This document shows, piece by piece, positions 1 through 8,300 of a stretch of DNA of 64,000 nt (positions are counted from its first letter, which is position 1; every line of letters starts with the position of its first letter). This stretch comes from Rhodopirellula baltica SH 1. GTDB lineage: Bacteria > Planctomycetota > Planctomycetia > Pirellulales > Pirellulaceae. The notes below the pieces were generated by a model that had not been told where the DNA came from, did not search any database, and was given only the letters and a program-made list of their open reading frames with translations. The DNA lies in contig NC_005027.1 of NCBI RefSeq assembly GCF_000196115.1, positions 124,001 to 188,000 of the forward strand, given 5' to 3'. The position numbers and the translations under genes are program-made.

Positions 1-1
1 G

Positions 2-316
2 ACTCAGTGGAACTTGGTCTACCAACCTGAAGAACGCCGGATCCACTTTCGCACACAAAACTCGCAACAACAACGATGGATTGACCTGGATGATCTGTCC
101 TTCGAACCGGAGCAGACTCCCCAGGCAATCGACATTGATCGCAACATCAACGGCAACGTTGTGCCGCACATGAAAGCGGTCACCGATGCGGACAACGAAC
201 GAATCGTGAATCATGCGTTTGATCACTTTGTGCCGGCGGGTCTGCCCAGCCTGATGATCAAACAGCTTCTTCTGGACTATCCGAGCAAGCTCCGATCGCC
301 TCAAACCGCTCCCTGA
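2..316 (+). CDS. Linear amide C-N hydrolase / choloylglycine hydrolase-like, C-terminal part
   Basis: The gene enters from the left edge, open from base 2, so only about 104 C-terminal residues are visible and no start can be given. The first residues read WNLVYQPEERRIHFRT. This resembles the C-terminal strand pattern of choloylglycine hydrolase-family enzymes (W-x-V-Y followed by I-x-F-R-T), which hydrolyse linear amides using an N-terminal nucleophile cysteine. That cysteine would lie outside the window, so activity cannot be judged. The family call rests on this short pattern alone. No other gene follows closely on this strand until the DUF1559 gene. Confidence 0.55.
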   Translation, partial: TQWNLVYQPEERRIHFRTQNSQQQRWIDLDDLSFEPEQTPQAIDIDRNINGNVVPHMKAVTDADNERIVNHAFDHFVPAGLPSLMIKQLLLDYPSKLRSPQTAP

Positions 317-631
317 AATCAGGTTGCGATTCGGGAAACGAACTTTCTCGAAAAATTCTTCCGAGGCACCGAAACCCCTCCACGGGGCCAATCGCCGCTT
401 TTATGAAGCTGAGCGGAACGTTAACGGCAGCGGAAAGCGTCGCTCACGCACGCAATTTCCCCGCTGCGCACCGGCTGAAGAACGCTCATTTCTGTTCATT
501 AAACCTTCACTTTGAGCTTCGTCGTTTCTTCACAGTTGTTTCCTAGAGTCCCGCCCAAATCACTGACGGCGGCTCATCAGCAACGACGCTTCCCGCCGTC
601 TTCCCCCCACATAATTCGCTGGAAGAAACGA
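317..631. other. Intergenic stretch, no gene seen
   Basis: About 315 bases between the hydrolase-like gene and the DUF1559 gene. The open frames here lack family features and a convincing ribosome-binding site. I see no tRNA or strong terminator. It presumably holds the promoter of the DUF1559 gene. Confidence 0.5.
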
Positions 632-1636
632 ATGACCTGCCTGACGACCCAATCGAGTCGCCGAACCCCAGCCACCCCGTGCACCGCTCCATCCACCGCC
701 CGCCCAACCACATCGACTCGCGGATTCACGCTGGTCGAGCTGTTGGTTGTGATCGCCATCATCGGCGTTTTGGTTGGCCTTCTTTTGCCAGCGGTTCAGT
801 CCGCTCGCGAAGCTGCACGTCGCATGCAATGCGGTAACAACCTCAAACAAATCGGCTTGGGACTTCACGTTTACCACGACACGTTCAACAAGTTCCCCTA
901 CGGATGGGACAACCGAGGCATGACCTGGAGCGGTCACATCTTGCCTCAGATTGAACAAGCCAACCTGTACCAAACCTTGATCTTTCAAGAGTCGGGGCTT
1001 GGCAACTGGGGAACCGACGATGGCCCCAATGAAGAAGCCTGCGAAACCGTTATCCCAACCTATCGTTGCCCCAGCATGGCGCTGCCATTGCACATGGATT
1101 ACAACGGCATTCCACAACGCGTGCCCGCCAGCTATCGCGGTGTTGCCGGAACCTTGGCCACGTCGGATGACACCAGCACCGCTCTGCCCGACACGATTTC
1201 GTTGGAAAGCTTGGACCAAGACGGCATCTTCTATGCCTGCAGCAAAACCAAGTTCCGCGACATCTTGGACGGCACGTCCAACACGATCATGATCGGCGAA
1301 AGCTACAACAACCCGAAGTTCGTGAAAGACGGACAAGGGATGGATTACTGGTACATCGGTGCTCCACAAACCGACCCTTGTCGTTGCGACGGCGGAACTG
1401 GCGGAACGGAATTCTCGGAAGTCGCCGGCGTCACGATCACTCCGGTCAACGCCGTCATCCGTGCTCCATTGATGAGCGGCCGATTGATGGAACTTTCGTT
1501 CGGCAGCTACCACCTCGGCGGTGCTCACTTCTTGAAGTGCGACGGCTCCGTTTCATTCCTAACGGAATCGCTGGCCGAAGACGTTTACGACGCACTGGGC
1601 TCACGTGATGGCGGCGAAATCCCCGGCGAAATCTGA
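632..1636 (+). CDS. DUF1559 domain protein with prepilin-type N-terminus
   Basis: The protein has about 334 residues from the ATG at 632. A basic, Ser/Thr-rich leader is followed by the class III (prepilin) cleavage motif RGFTLVELLVVIAIIGVL at about residues 30-48, then LLLPAVQSAREAARRMQC, the start of the DUF1559 (SBP_bac_10) domain. The H-x-G-G-A-H and C-D-G-S-V patterns near the C-terminus (LGGAHFLKCDGSVSF) are typical of this large planctomycete family. The role is unknown; a pseudopilin-like, membrane-anchored exported protein is inferred. The frame stays open about 120 bases upstream, but 632 is chosen because it puts the cleavage motif at a normal distance. A small lipoprotein gene follows, a common pairing in planctomycetes. 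Confidence 0.9.
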   Translation: MTCLTTQSSRRTPATPCTAPSTARPTTSTRGFTLVELLVVIAIIGVLVGLLLPAVQSAREAARRMQCGNNLKQIGLGLHVYHDTFNKFPYGWDNRGMTWSGHILPQIEQANLYQTLIFQESGLGNWGTDDGPNEEACETVIPTYRCPSMALPLHMDYNGIPQRVPASYRGVAGTLATSDDTSTALPDTISLESLDQDGIFYACSKTKFRDILDGTSNTIMIGESYNNPKFVKDGQGMDYWYIGAPQTDPCRCDGGTGGTEFSEVAGVTITPVNAVIRAPLMSGRLMELSFGSYHLGGAHFLKCDGSVSFLTESLAEDVYDALGSRDGGEIPGEI

Positions 1637-1687
1637 TTCGCCGATCGACCTTCACGTTCCACATTACAACACATTGACTTTTCAATC

Positions 1688-2200
1688 ATGGCTATGAACT
1701 CAGCAATCCAACAAGCGATGGCTCTGACATCGGTCGCCTGCCTCGCGCTCACTTTGGCAACCACCACTGGGTGCGGACCAAGCGCCCAAGCCGACTACGC
1801 ATCGATCGGATTGGTTCCGATCACAGGCAACGTCACCTTGGACGGTCAACCTCTTGAAGGAGCCGTCGTGATGTTCGAATCGCCCGATACGACGTTCTGT
1901 TACGGAACGACGGACGCAGAGGGCAACTACGAAATCAAATTCAACAGCGAAGTGATGGGTGTTCCACCCGGAGACAAAATGGTGCGAATCAGCACGACAG
2001 CGTCGACGGGTGAGGTCGACTCCGAAGGCGCTGACGAAGATGACGACGACGCCGTTGCTCGACGCAAAAAGAAAAAGAAACGCAATCCGAACGAGTTGGT
2101 TCCTGAAGCCTACAACGAAGATTCGCAAATCAAAGCGACGATCAGCGACAGCCAAACGGTGTACGACTTCGCCTTGAAGTCAGACGGCTCACCGCTTTAA
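1688..2200 (+). CDS. Small lipoprotein with carboxypeptidase-regulatory-like fold
   Basis: The protein has 170 residues. A hydrophobic signal segment ends in a lipobox-like TTTGC at about residues 26-30, so membrane attachment by a lipidated cysteine is likely. It is followed by VTLDGQPLEGAVVMFES and a Y-G-T-T-D-A-E-G-N-Y-E-I pattern, the beta-sandwich seen in carboxypeptidase regulatory-like (transthyretin-like) domains. A low-complexity acidic run (DEDDDD) followed by a basic KKKKKR run sits near residues 120-137. It starts 51 bases after the DUF1559 gene on the same strand, so co-transcription is likely. Function is unknown; these lipoproteins recur beside DUF1559 genes. Confidence 0.8.
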   Translation: MAMNSAIQQAMALTSVACLALTLATTTGCGPSAQADYASIGLVPITGNVTLDGQPLEGAVVMFESPDTTFCYGTTDAEGNYEIKFNSEVMGVPPGDKMVRISTTASTGEVDSEGADEDDDDAVARRKKKKKRNPNELVPEAYNEDSQIKATISDSQTVYDFALKSDGSPL

Positions 2201-2275
2201 GCAGGTCGGCAGCAGTGCTGGGGCGTGTCCCATGAGCTACTGCGACGATATCAATCGATTGATCTAGTTGTACGA

Positions 2276-2291
2276 CGGACTTCCTAGTCCG
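2276..2291. repeat. Short hairpin repeat
   Basis: CGGACT and AGTCCG form a 6-bp stem around a TCCT loop, preceded by TTGTACGA. It lies in the noncoding gap between the lipoprotein gene and the insertion sequence. It resembles the short dispersed palindromes common in planctomycete intergenic DNA, and there is no T-run to make it a terminator. Confidence 0.45.
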
Positions 2292-2464
2292 CTCGAATCC
2301 TGGACGATCGAACAAATCGCCAAGATATGCTTGCCAACGACAACGGGTGCTTCCCAATGGGAGCCCCCGTTCTTCGTTGGCTGAAATGATTCGGCATTGT
2401 CTTGGGCTGCTAAACCTTGGGATCGACCCTGCTTTGAACTGCGTGAGTTTTGTCCCACGACTTC

Positions 2465-2493
2465 GCCCCAACGGGCAACGCCGTGAACGATTT
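2465..2493. repeat. Left inverted repeat of the IS element
   Basis: These 29 bases are the exact reverse complement of 4125-4153. They overlap the last codons of the transposase. Confidence 0.8.
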
Positions 2494-4021
2494 AGGCGAC
2501 GGTACAAAATCCCAGTTTTTGAAGTCGATCGCGATCTTCTTTCGTGGCGCGAGTGACGTTGGGGAGACCGCAACGAGGTTTGTCTTTCTTGTTCGGTTTA
2601 TACCTCGCCTCCTTGCTCGACTTGCGTTCGTAATTATCGATCAGCGCATCCCCCAGCATCTCCGATAAGCTCGGTTCCTCGAGATCGGTCTCGTTGAGAT
2701 TCTCAAGAATGCGTTGGAAAGAACGCACCACCCCTGCGAAGCTGATTCGCCCAGGCATCGCGACCGGATCACCCCGGCGACGTTTCTTCGCGAGGTGTAC
2801 TTTCAAGGCATACAGCTTGACGATCAGAATACTGAGGATCGACCAATGCAACTCCACCAACGCCCGGATGCTCTGGCGGCAGCGAAGTTGCCGTCGTCCA
2901 TACGTTTGCTTTAGGTTGCGAAATTCCAGTTCGATTCCCCAGCGGCTCTTGTAAATCACAAGTGCTTGCTTGTCGGTGAGCTTCTTCTCATCCAAGACGC
3001 TCGTTAAGAGAACTGCCTTTTTGCGGCCGAGTTGGATCTGAATCATGCGAAGCTTCAGGGGACGCATGCCTTCACGGCGTTTGTCCTTGGGCCAGCAGTA
3101 AACAAGGTTGTCTTCGTCAGGCTCGACATCGTAGCCGAGGCTATGCAGCAAGTTGACGTTCGCGCCAACGCGCACGAGAAAGTGGTGCCCCCCATCGATA
3201 ATGCTCTTCCAAAATTCGTAGCCAACGAATCCCGCGTCACCGGTAAACAACGTTTTCTCCGGGAATTCACCGTTTTCTAGCATCTCTTGCACGTGTGCTC
3301 GTTCGGACGCATTGCTAGGCCCAAGTTTCCAGCACCAAGTCAGTTGCGTGGCAACGTGCCAAATCATTGTGATCCAAATCTGGGGTACCGGCGGTGCCGG
3401 TGGATTCTTCTCGATGGCCTGACGGCGCATTCCTTTGGTCTTCTTTTTTCGATACCGAGCCGTTTTCCCGTGACCATGATTGGGAGCGCAAAACGCTTTT
3501 TCGTTACTCAGTGTTCGCGGCGTTGTGTCTCGAGAACCATCGACAGCCATGACGACCCAACCAGTCGTCCTCCAAAGCTTGCCGGCGGTTGTCTCAATTT
3601 GCTTCTGAATCCGAGTAAGCAAAACCTCGGACAACCATGGAGTCCATCGAACCAACGCCTTGATCAGTCCAGAGTAACTTGAAAATGCGATCCTCCCGTG
3701 GACCTTTTTGCATTGCCGGGTGCCTGAATCAAAAGCATCCTTGAGCTTGTCCTTGTCAGAGAAGATCCACAGCAAGGCTTGGATCATCAGAGTCATTGTC
3801 TTCCAGCCAGTGTTGCCGTGGGCCTGCGTCGGCACGGCCTGCTCATCACCCAGCACCCAATCGATCGCACTGCGGATTTCTTTGGCGTTGCGCGTCTGGG
3901 CTTTGCGATAGTGCTGTCGCTGAGATTCGGACTTGACCTTGCGTTTGGCTCGATTGAATTTCCTTTGTCGAGCATGTTCTTTGGCCTTGCTTGATTCGTG
4001 AGAATCGAGTTTTTTTGACAC
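2492..4021 (-). CDS. IS4-family DDE transposase
   Basis: This 509-residue protein catalyses cut-and-paste transposition of its own element. The DDE triad can be placed: D161 in VMAVDGSRD, D262 in LFTGDAGFVGYEFW, and the IS4 signature Y-(2)-R-(3)-E-(6)-K as Y357, R360, E364 and K371 in YKSRWGIELEFRNLK. The N-terminus is Lys/Arg-rich and probably binds DNA. The start is GTG at 4019-4021, directly against the base of a hairpin that contains its ribosome-binding site. The frame is intact and all catalytic residues are present, so it may be active. It lies between the lipoprotein gene and hisS. Confidence 0.92.
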   Translation of the reverse strand: MSKKLDSHESSKAKEHARQRKFNRAKRKVKSESQRQHYRKAQTRNAKEIRSAIDWVLGDEQAVPTQAHGNTGWKTMTLMIQALLWIFSDKDKLKDAFDSGTRQCKKVHGRIAFSSYSGLIKALVRWTPWLSEVLLTRIQKQIETTAGKLWRTTGWVVMAVDGSRDTTPRTLSNEKAFCAPNHGHGKTARYRKKKTKGMRRQAIEKNPPAPPVPQIWITMIWHVATQLTWCWKLGPSNASERAHVQEMLENGEFPEKTLFTGDAGFVGYEFWKSIIDGGHHFLVRVGANVNLLHSLGYDVEPDEDNLVYCWPKDKRREGMRPLKLRMIQIQLGRKKAVLLTSVLDEKKLTDKQALVIYKSRWGIELEFRNLKQTYGRRQLRCRQSIRALVELHWSILSILIVKLYALKVHLAKKRRRGDPVAMPGRISFAGVVRSFQRILENLNETDLEEPSLSEMLGDALIDNYERKSSKEARYKPNKKDKPRCGLPNVTRATKEDRDRLQKLGFCTVA

Positions 4022-4076
4022 AGCCGGATCCCTTTCTGACTGAAGTGTTTCAGTTGGTTGGTAGGGGGATCCGGCT
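4022..4076 (-). promoter_or_regulatory. Hairpin covering the transposase ribosome-binding site
   Basis: An 11-bp perfect inverted repeat (AGCCGGATCCC at 4022-4032 with GGGATCCGGCT at 4066-4076) encloses a second stem (ACTGAA 4039-4044 with TTCAGT 4049-4054). On the transposase strand the likely Shine-Dalgarno AAAGGGA lies at the 3' arm and GTG follows the stem without a gap. Folding would hide the ribosome-binding site and reduce transposase translation. The structure is seen directly; the regulatory effect is inferred. Confidence 0.6.
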
Positions 4077-4124
4077 TTTACACTTCAAGGGCAGTTCAGC
4101 AAAACACCACAAATCACGGCCTCA

Positions 4125-4153
4125 AAATCGTTCACGGCGTTGCCCGTTGGGGC
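4125..4153. repeat. Right inverted repeat of the IS element
   Basis: Exact reverse complement of 2465-2493. It is followed by two more hairpins, CCCCAGGC-GAT-GCCTGGGG (4178-4196) and GCCCC-GTT-GGGGC (about 4208-4220). The stretch to hisS is therefore a small cluster of GC-rich palindromes. Confidence 0.8.
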
Positions 4154-4315
4154 TCGTGTCGGGGTCTCCACAACGAACCCCAGGCGATGCCTGGGGCTAT
4201 CTTAGAGCTGCCCCGTTGGGGCGTAGGACAGAACAAGTACCAACGTCGTAACTTGCATCTCAACCCTCAAGTTTTAGCGGCCCAACGCTGTCCCAATCGA
4301 CCGTGCAAAAACGTA

Positions 4316-5644
4316 CTACGAAGTTGCCGCTTGGATCGCTTCGATCAATGCGTCGGGCGATTCATGCGAGTATGCCACGTCTTGCGACTCTTTCGTTGCC
4401 AACGTTTTGACTTGCACCGCACCGGCTTCCCATTCGTTCCCGCCGGCGATGATGGCGACGGCAAACCCTTGAGAGTCGGCGTACTTGAGTTGTTGGCCAA
4501 GCTTCTTCGGTTCCGGGTAAACCTCGACGCCAATCCCTGCATCGCGAAGCTGCGAAGCCAACTTCAAATAGTCGTCCCGGTGTCCTTTGTCGAAGAACGG
4601 AACAAACACCGCACACGGTTTGCTGACACCTGACAATCGGCCAAGGCTTTCCAGCGCGGCGAGCAATCGATCCAGTCCGAGTGAGGCACCGATGCCCGGC
4701 AGATGTTGCTTGGTGTACAACCCCGCCAAGTTGTCGTAGCGTCCGCCGCTGCAAACGCTGCCGATGCCCGGCAACTCATCCAGCGTCGTTTCAAAGATGA
4801 CTCCGGTGTAGTAATCCAACCCGCGAGCGATCGAGACATCGATCTTCAAACGATCCGGGCTGACTCCGGATGCCAACGCACCGCGATAGATTTGAGTCAA
4901 TCGTTCGATTCCCGCTGCCGCGGTTTCATTGCCACCGGTGATCTCCGGCAGCGACGCCAGGATCGACTCCGCGTCCCCATCGCATTCCGCCAATCGCAAG
5001 ACGGCGTCGGCTTGCTCGGCCGTCACACCTGCGGATTCGACCATCTCATTGGCCGTTTTTTCACGGCCGATCTTTCCGAGCTTGTCGAGACTTCGCAGCA
5101 CCGGCGTCGTCTTGTCGGCCAATCCCAACGATTCCAATAGACCGGTCAAGATTGCACGGTTGTTGATGCTGATCGTGAACGCGTCGATCCCGATCGCTCG
5201 CAACAACGCATCGATCACGCAAACGGCTTCGATATCCGCTAGTTCCGACGTCGTACCAATCGTGTCGAAGTCACACTGCACGAATTCACGGTACCGGCCT
5301 TCCTGTGGTTTCTCACCCCGCCAAACCGGAGCGATGTGATAACGCTTGAACGGCGTTCCCAACGTGCCAATGTGTTGAGCGGCGAAGCGAGCCAATGGAA
5401 CCGTCAGGTCAAAACGCATCCCGACCGGACGACCGCCGTTGTCTTCGAACGAGTAAAGCTGACGATCGGTTTCGTCGCTACCTTTGCCGGTCAAAATTTC
5501 CAGGTGTTCGAGCGTCGGCGTGTCGATTGGAGCAAACCCAAAACTGCGAAACACTTCGCGAGCGGTTTGCATCAATTGTTCCCGCGGGATCATCGCGGCG
5601 GGCAAGTAGTCGCGGAATCCCTTCAGCGTGCGAGGTTGAATCAT
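4316..5644 (-). CDS. hisS: Histidyl-tRNA synthetase
   Basis: This 442-residue class II synthetase charges tRNA-His with histidine in the cytoplasm. The N-terminus RTLKGFRDYLP is typical of HisRS. GKGSDETDRQLYSF, RFDLTVPLARF, the motif 2 segment YREFVQCDFDTIG and the histidine-specific LDYYTGVIFET are all present. The C-terminal ~90 residues fit the anticodon-binding domain (VEVYPEPKKLGQQLKYA). Length and start (ATG, 5642-5644) match the family. It is transcribed away from the YkgJ-type gene on the same strand, with about 115 bases between them. No T-box or similar leader is evident. Confidence 0.97.
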   Translation of the reverse strand: MIQPRTLKGFRDYLPAAMIPREQLMQTAREVFRSFGFAPIDTPTLEHLEILTGKGSDETDRQLYSFEDNGGRPVGMRFDLTVPLARFAAQHIGTLGTPFKRYHIAPVWRGEKPQEGRYREFVQCDFDTIGTTSELADIEAVCVIDALLRAIGIDAFTISINNRAILTGLLESLGLADKTTPVLRSLDKLGKIGREKTANEMVESAGVTAEQADAVLRLAECDGDAESILASLPEITGGNETAAAGIERLTQIYRGALASGVSPDRLKIDVSIARGLDYYTGVIFETTLDELPGIGSVCSGGRYDNLAGLYTKQHLPGIGASLGLDRLLAALESLGRLSGVSKPCAVFVPFFDKGHRDDYLKLASQLRDAGIGVEVYPEPKKLGQQLKYADSQGFAVAIIAGGNEWEAGAVQVKTLATKESQDVAYSHESPDALIEAIQAATS

Positions 5645-5758
5645 GGAAGTCGGTGAGGGGTGAATGGGAAGAAGGAAAGTGGAGGGTGTGAGTCGTAGCG
5701 GAAGTCGTCAAGCCTTTCGGTTGGCATCCAAATTTGCCGAAACTCTTGACGAGTTCCG

Positions 5759-6250
5759 CTACCCAACAATCGGGAGTCCCGTCGGACGTCGACTGCGGAT
5801 CGAATCGATGTCCCGGTCGGCTCCTTCGGGGAACTGCGGCCCGAACAAAGCGTCCGCGTACTCGTCAATCTGCTCAGGCGTTTCGAAGTACTTCTCGTAG
5901 CACCAATCGTCCTCGAACTCACACTCCTTCGTCGTGTATTCGCGACAAATCTGAGGCCGGGTTTCGTAGATGCCGCATCGATGGTCGTCCTGCAGGTGTT
6001 TGCAAGTCGTGTGAACGAGCAAGTACCAGGTGTCTTCGTCCACGAACACGGTCGCTCGGTCGTGCAGCAGATACCACCGCATGAAGTCGAAATCTTTTCG
6101 CGTCACCGGTTCGTCGATCGGCAGCGCGAAGTACTTGCAGCACTTTGCCGTGCAGTGATCACACAGATTCGCGTCGGCGGGAAAGTCCGATCGGCGACGG
6201 CCATTGACCGAAGGCGGCGTGGCGACTGGCAACTTGGATGCGGTGGGCAT
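5759..6250 (-). CDS. YkgJ-family cysteine-cluster protein
   Basis: The protein has 163 residues. It contains C-x2-C-x3-CC in NLCDHCTAKCCKYFALP (about residues 28-44), then THTTCKHL-type and C-x3-C patterns (TTCKHLQDDHRCGIYETRPQICREY). This arrangement defines the YkgJ family of predicted zinc- or iron-binding proteins. The biochemical role is not established for the family. A second acidic, Cys-containing stretch (KECEFEDDWCYEKYF) follows. It is divergent from purU (65-bp gap), so the two may share a promoter region, and it is upstream of hisS on the same strand. Confidence 0.88.
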   Translation of the reverse strand: MPTASKLPVATPPSVNGRRRSDFPADANLCDHCTAKCCKYFALPIDEPVTRKDFDFMRWYLLHDRATVFVDEDTWYLLVHTTCKHLQDDHRCGIYETRPQICREYTTKECEFEDDWCYEKYFETPEQIDEYADALFGPQFPEGADRDIDSIRSRRPTGLPIVG

Positions 6251-6315
6251 GATTGGGTCGAATGTGATAATTTGCGATTTCGTCGGGCCAACAGTTTCCT
6301 CGCAAAAGCCTCCAC

Positions 6316-7215
6316 ATGGAAGTCGTCATCACCGCCCTTGGTCCGGATCACTCCGGTTTGGCCGATCCGATCATTCACCACGTCACCGCACGAGGGGCTC
6401 GGATTTCCGAAATTCAGATGTACGACCACGACGAGGAAGAACTCTTCGCGATGCTCTGCCGCTTGCAGTTCGATGCGGGTGCCGATCCAGCGGAACTGCT
6501 CGGGCAATTGCAGGACGAGATGAAACAAATCGGCGAGCACACCGGATTGTCGATCCGGGCGTGGAGCCCCGATGCTCGTGCGAACCGGCCGCGTTTGGCG
6601 GTCGCGTGCACCTATGTCGAACACACTCCGCGAGCGGTATTGGAAGCTGTTTCCTCGGGTCAAATCGCCGCGGAAGTCCCCGTGATCATCTCCAACCGGA
6701 AGAAACTGGGCTTTCTGGCCGATGAGTTCGAATGTGATTTCCGGATGATCGGCGATGGCACGGGAGCCGTCGATGACGCCGCACTTTTGGCCACGCTGGA
6801 CGAATACGACATCGATTACCTGATCCTGGCTCGCTACATGCGAATTCTTCCCGCCGATGCGTGCTGGCAATTCGCGGGCGGCCGGATCATCAACTTGCAC
6901 CACGGATTGCTACCAGGCTTTCCCGGATTCCGCCCGTACCACGATGCCCACAATGTCCGAATGCTGACGTTTGGCGCGACGTGCCACTTCATCATCCCCG
7001 AACTCGACGCGGGAAATCAGACGATCAACCAGCGAACTTTTTCTGTAGCCCCCGGCACGCCTCTGGAGCGGATCATCGCTCAAGGCGAATCAGAAAACGA
7101 ACCGGCCTGTTTGGTCGAAGGCGTCCGACGGGTCGTTGATCGAGAGGTCCACCTGCACTTCCATCGAGTCGTGCCTCGCAAAGATCTGGTGGCGAAATCC
7201 GCCGCAGCCAAGTGA
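6316..7215 (+). CDS. purU: Formyltetrahydrofolate deformylase
   Basis: This 299-residue protein is predicted to hydrolyse 10-formyl-tetrahydrofolate to formate and tetrahydrofolate, balancing one-carbon pools. Residues 1-85 form an ACT-type regulatory domain (VVITALGPDHSGLADPI). The rest is a formyltransferase-like catalytic domain with the expected NLHHGLLPGFPGFRPYHDA, in which the His pair is the PurU signature, and GATCHFIIPELDAGNQTINQ, which carries the catalytic Asp. Length fits the family. The start is the ATG at 6316. It stands alone, followed by a tandem repeat array. Phosphoribosylglycinamide formyltransferase is the nearest alternative, but the N-terminal ACT domain favours PurU. 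Confidence 0.92.
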   Translation: MEVVITALGPDHSGLADPIIHHVTARGARISEIQMYDHDEEELFAMLCRLQFDAGADPAELLGQLQDEMKQIGEHTGLSIRAWSPDARANRPRLAVACTYVEHTPRAVLEAVSSGQIAAEVPVIISNRKKLGFLADEFECDFRMIGDGTGAVDDAALLATLDEYDIDYLILARYMRILPADACWQFAGGRIINLHHGLLPGFPGFRPYHDAHNVRMLTFGATCHFIIPELDAGNQTINQRTFSVAPGTPLERIIAQGESENEPACLVEGVRRVVDREVHLHFHRVVPRKDLVAKSAAAK

Positions 7216-7224
7216 ATGATTTAA

Positions 7225-7625
7225 CCGACGGCCGTTAGGTCCGGTTCTTACACACGAAAACCGGTGCTAACGCACTGCGGCTAACACTTTCAGCCCCAAC
7301 AAACCATCCGTCCCGCCCTCAGCGACCGCCACTCATCAGCCGACGGCCGTTAGGCCCGGTTCTTACGCTCAAAAACCGGTGCTAACGCACGGCGGCTAAC
7401 ACTCCCAACCCCAACAAACCATCCGTCCCGCCCTCAGCGACCACCACCCATCAGCCGACGGCCGTTAGGCCCGGTTCTCACATACAGAAACCGGTGCTAA
7501 CACACGGCGGCTAACACTCCCAGTCCCAACAAACCATCCGTCCCACCCTCAGCGACCACCAGCCGACGGCCGTTAGGCCCGGTTTCTACACTCAAAATCC
7601 AGTGCTAACGCACTGCGGCTGACAA
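7225..7625. repeat. Tandem palindromic repeat, about 3.5 copies of 115 bp
   Basis: Copies begin at 7225, 7340, 7455 and 7563, each with CCGACGGCCGTTAGG. The spacing is 115, 115 and 108 bases. Each copy pairs an outer arm CCGACGGCCGTTAG with a near reverse complement CTAACGCACGGCGG and an inner CCGGTT with AACCGG, so each can fold into an imperfect hairpin. A linker containing CAACAAACCATCCGTCC separates the hairpins. The last copy is truncated. Confidence 0.85.
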
Positions 7626-7635
7626 ACCTCAACGA

Positions 7636-7956
7636 TCACGCGTTCATCCAACCCTCCGCCCGATTCTCGATCCACCGCATCTGATTGGATTCCGGCGGAA
7701 CTTGCAAAATTCGCTTCAGCGACGGCGTTTCGTCCAACAACGGCCCCAATCCGTCTGATCGACCGGAATGGCTCCCCCCGTCTAATCGCGCAAGTCTGCC
7801 GCAACGCGTGCAATGGGAATGAATTTCAATTGGCTTGGCCGCACGACCGGACCTGAACCAGATCGCCCCCAAGATTCTCCGTGTGGCGCGTCGATACCCA
7901 CGGCGTCTGATGCACGCAGTGACCAGATGGCCTCGTTTTTCGAGGAAATTTGCCAT
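7636..7956 (-). CDS. Doubtful small protein
   Basis: Possible protein of about 106 residues from the ATG at 7954-7956. The C-terminal half (LLDETPSLKRILQVPPESNQ, then MRWIENRAEGW) looks like real protein, and HCTRCG could be a CxxC metal site. The N-terminal half is Arg-rich and could be noncoding. No family is recognised. It is divergent from the small gene starting at 8013. It may be a real gene with a later, non-ATG start. Confidence 0.3.
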   Translation of the reverse strand: MANFLEKRGHLVTACIRRRGYRRATRRILGAIWFRSGRAAKPIEIHSHCTRCGRLARLDGGSHSGRSDGLGPLLDETPSLKRILQVPPESNQMRWIENRAEGWMNA

Positions 7957-8012
7957 GTCGAGGCGGCGTGGCACCATCGGCAGCAGACCTCCCGCTGGAC
8001 GAAAGGATGTTG

Positions 8013-8300
8013 ATGATCGGGTACTCCCTCGAAACGATCGATTTGCCGCAACTGCGTCGCCAAGTCGAAGACAAACTGTGCGATCTGGGACAACTTGAGC
8101 CCCATCAGTTCCCGCTGACTCAGCGTGAAGTGGTTCGGCGGGGAGCGACCTGCGGACTCTATTTTTGTCTGCACGGTCCTCGAAGCGTGAAGTTGACCGC
8201 GATCGCCGACCTCAAAACCCAATCGCTCGTCTATTACGGCGTCGACGGAGTCCGTTGCGAAACGGTTCCGATGGAAAACCTCACGCGGGCCGCCGCTTGA
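8013..8300 (+). CDS. Small hypothetical protein
   Basis: Protein of about 95 residues starting MIGYSLETIDLPQLRRQVED. An AAAGG lies six bases before the ATG at 8013, which is why I prefer it to the in-frame ATG at 8007. The sequence has a helical charged N-terminal half and a beta-rich C-terminal half (RSVKLTAIADLKTQSLVYYG, then VDGVRCETVPM). No known domain is recognised. The balanced composition and a good ribosome-binding site support a real gene. Its function is unknown. Confidence 0.6.
   Translation: MIGYSLETIDLPQLRRQVEDKLCDLGQLEPHQFPLTQREVVRRGATCGLYFCLHGPRSVKLTAIADLKTQSLVYYGVDGVRCETVPMENLTRAAA

Larger units (their letters stand above)
2465..4153 (-). mobile_element. IS4-type insertion sequence bounded by 29-bp inverted repeats
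   Basis: A single transposase gene lies between perfect 29-bp inverted repeats at 2465-2493 and 4125-4153. The resulting 1689-bp size is ordinary for IS4-family elements. The left repeat overlaps the transposase stop codon. No clear target-site duplication is visible directly outside the repeats. The repeat sequence (core AACGGGCAACGCCGTGAACG) also resembles dispersed palindromic repeats, so the true ends could lie elsewhere. Confidence 0.6.

Noticed and set aside
560-1528. Long open frame on the minus strand opposite the DUF1559 gene
   Set aside because: It has no family features and mirrors a strongly supported gene on the other strand.
3032-3911. Plus-strand frames opposite the transposase
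   Set aside because: The transposase has all its catalytic motifs in the right order, so these are antisense shadows.
7225-7625. CRISPR array
   Set aside because: The repeated unit is 115 bases and palindromic with near-identical linkers, not short repeats with unique spacers, and no cas genes are present.
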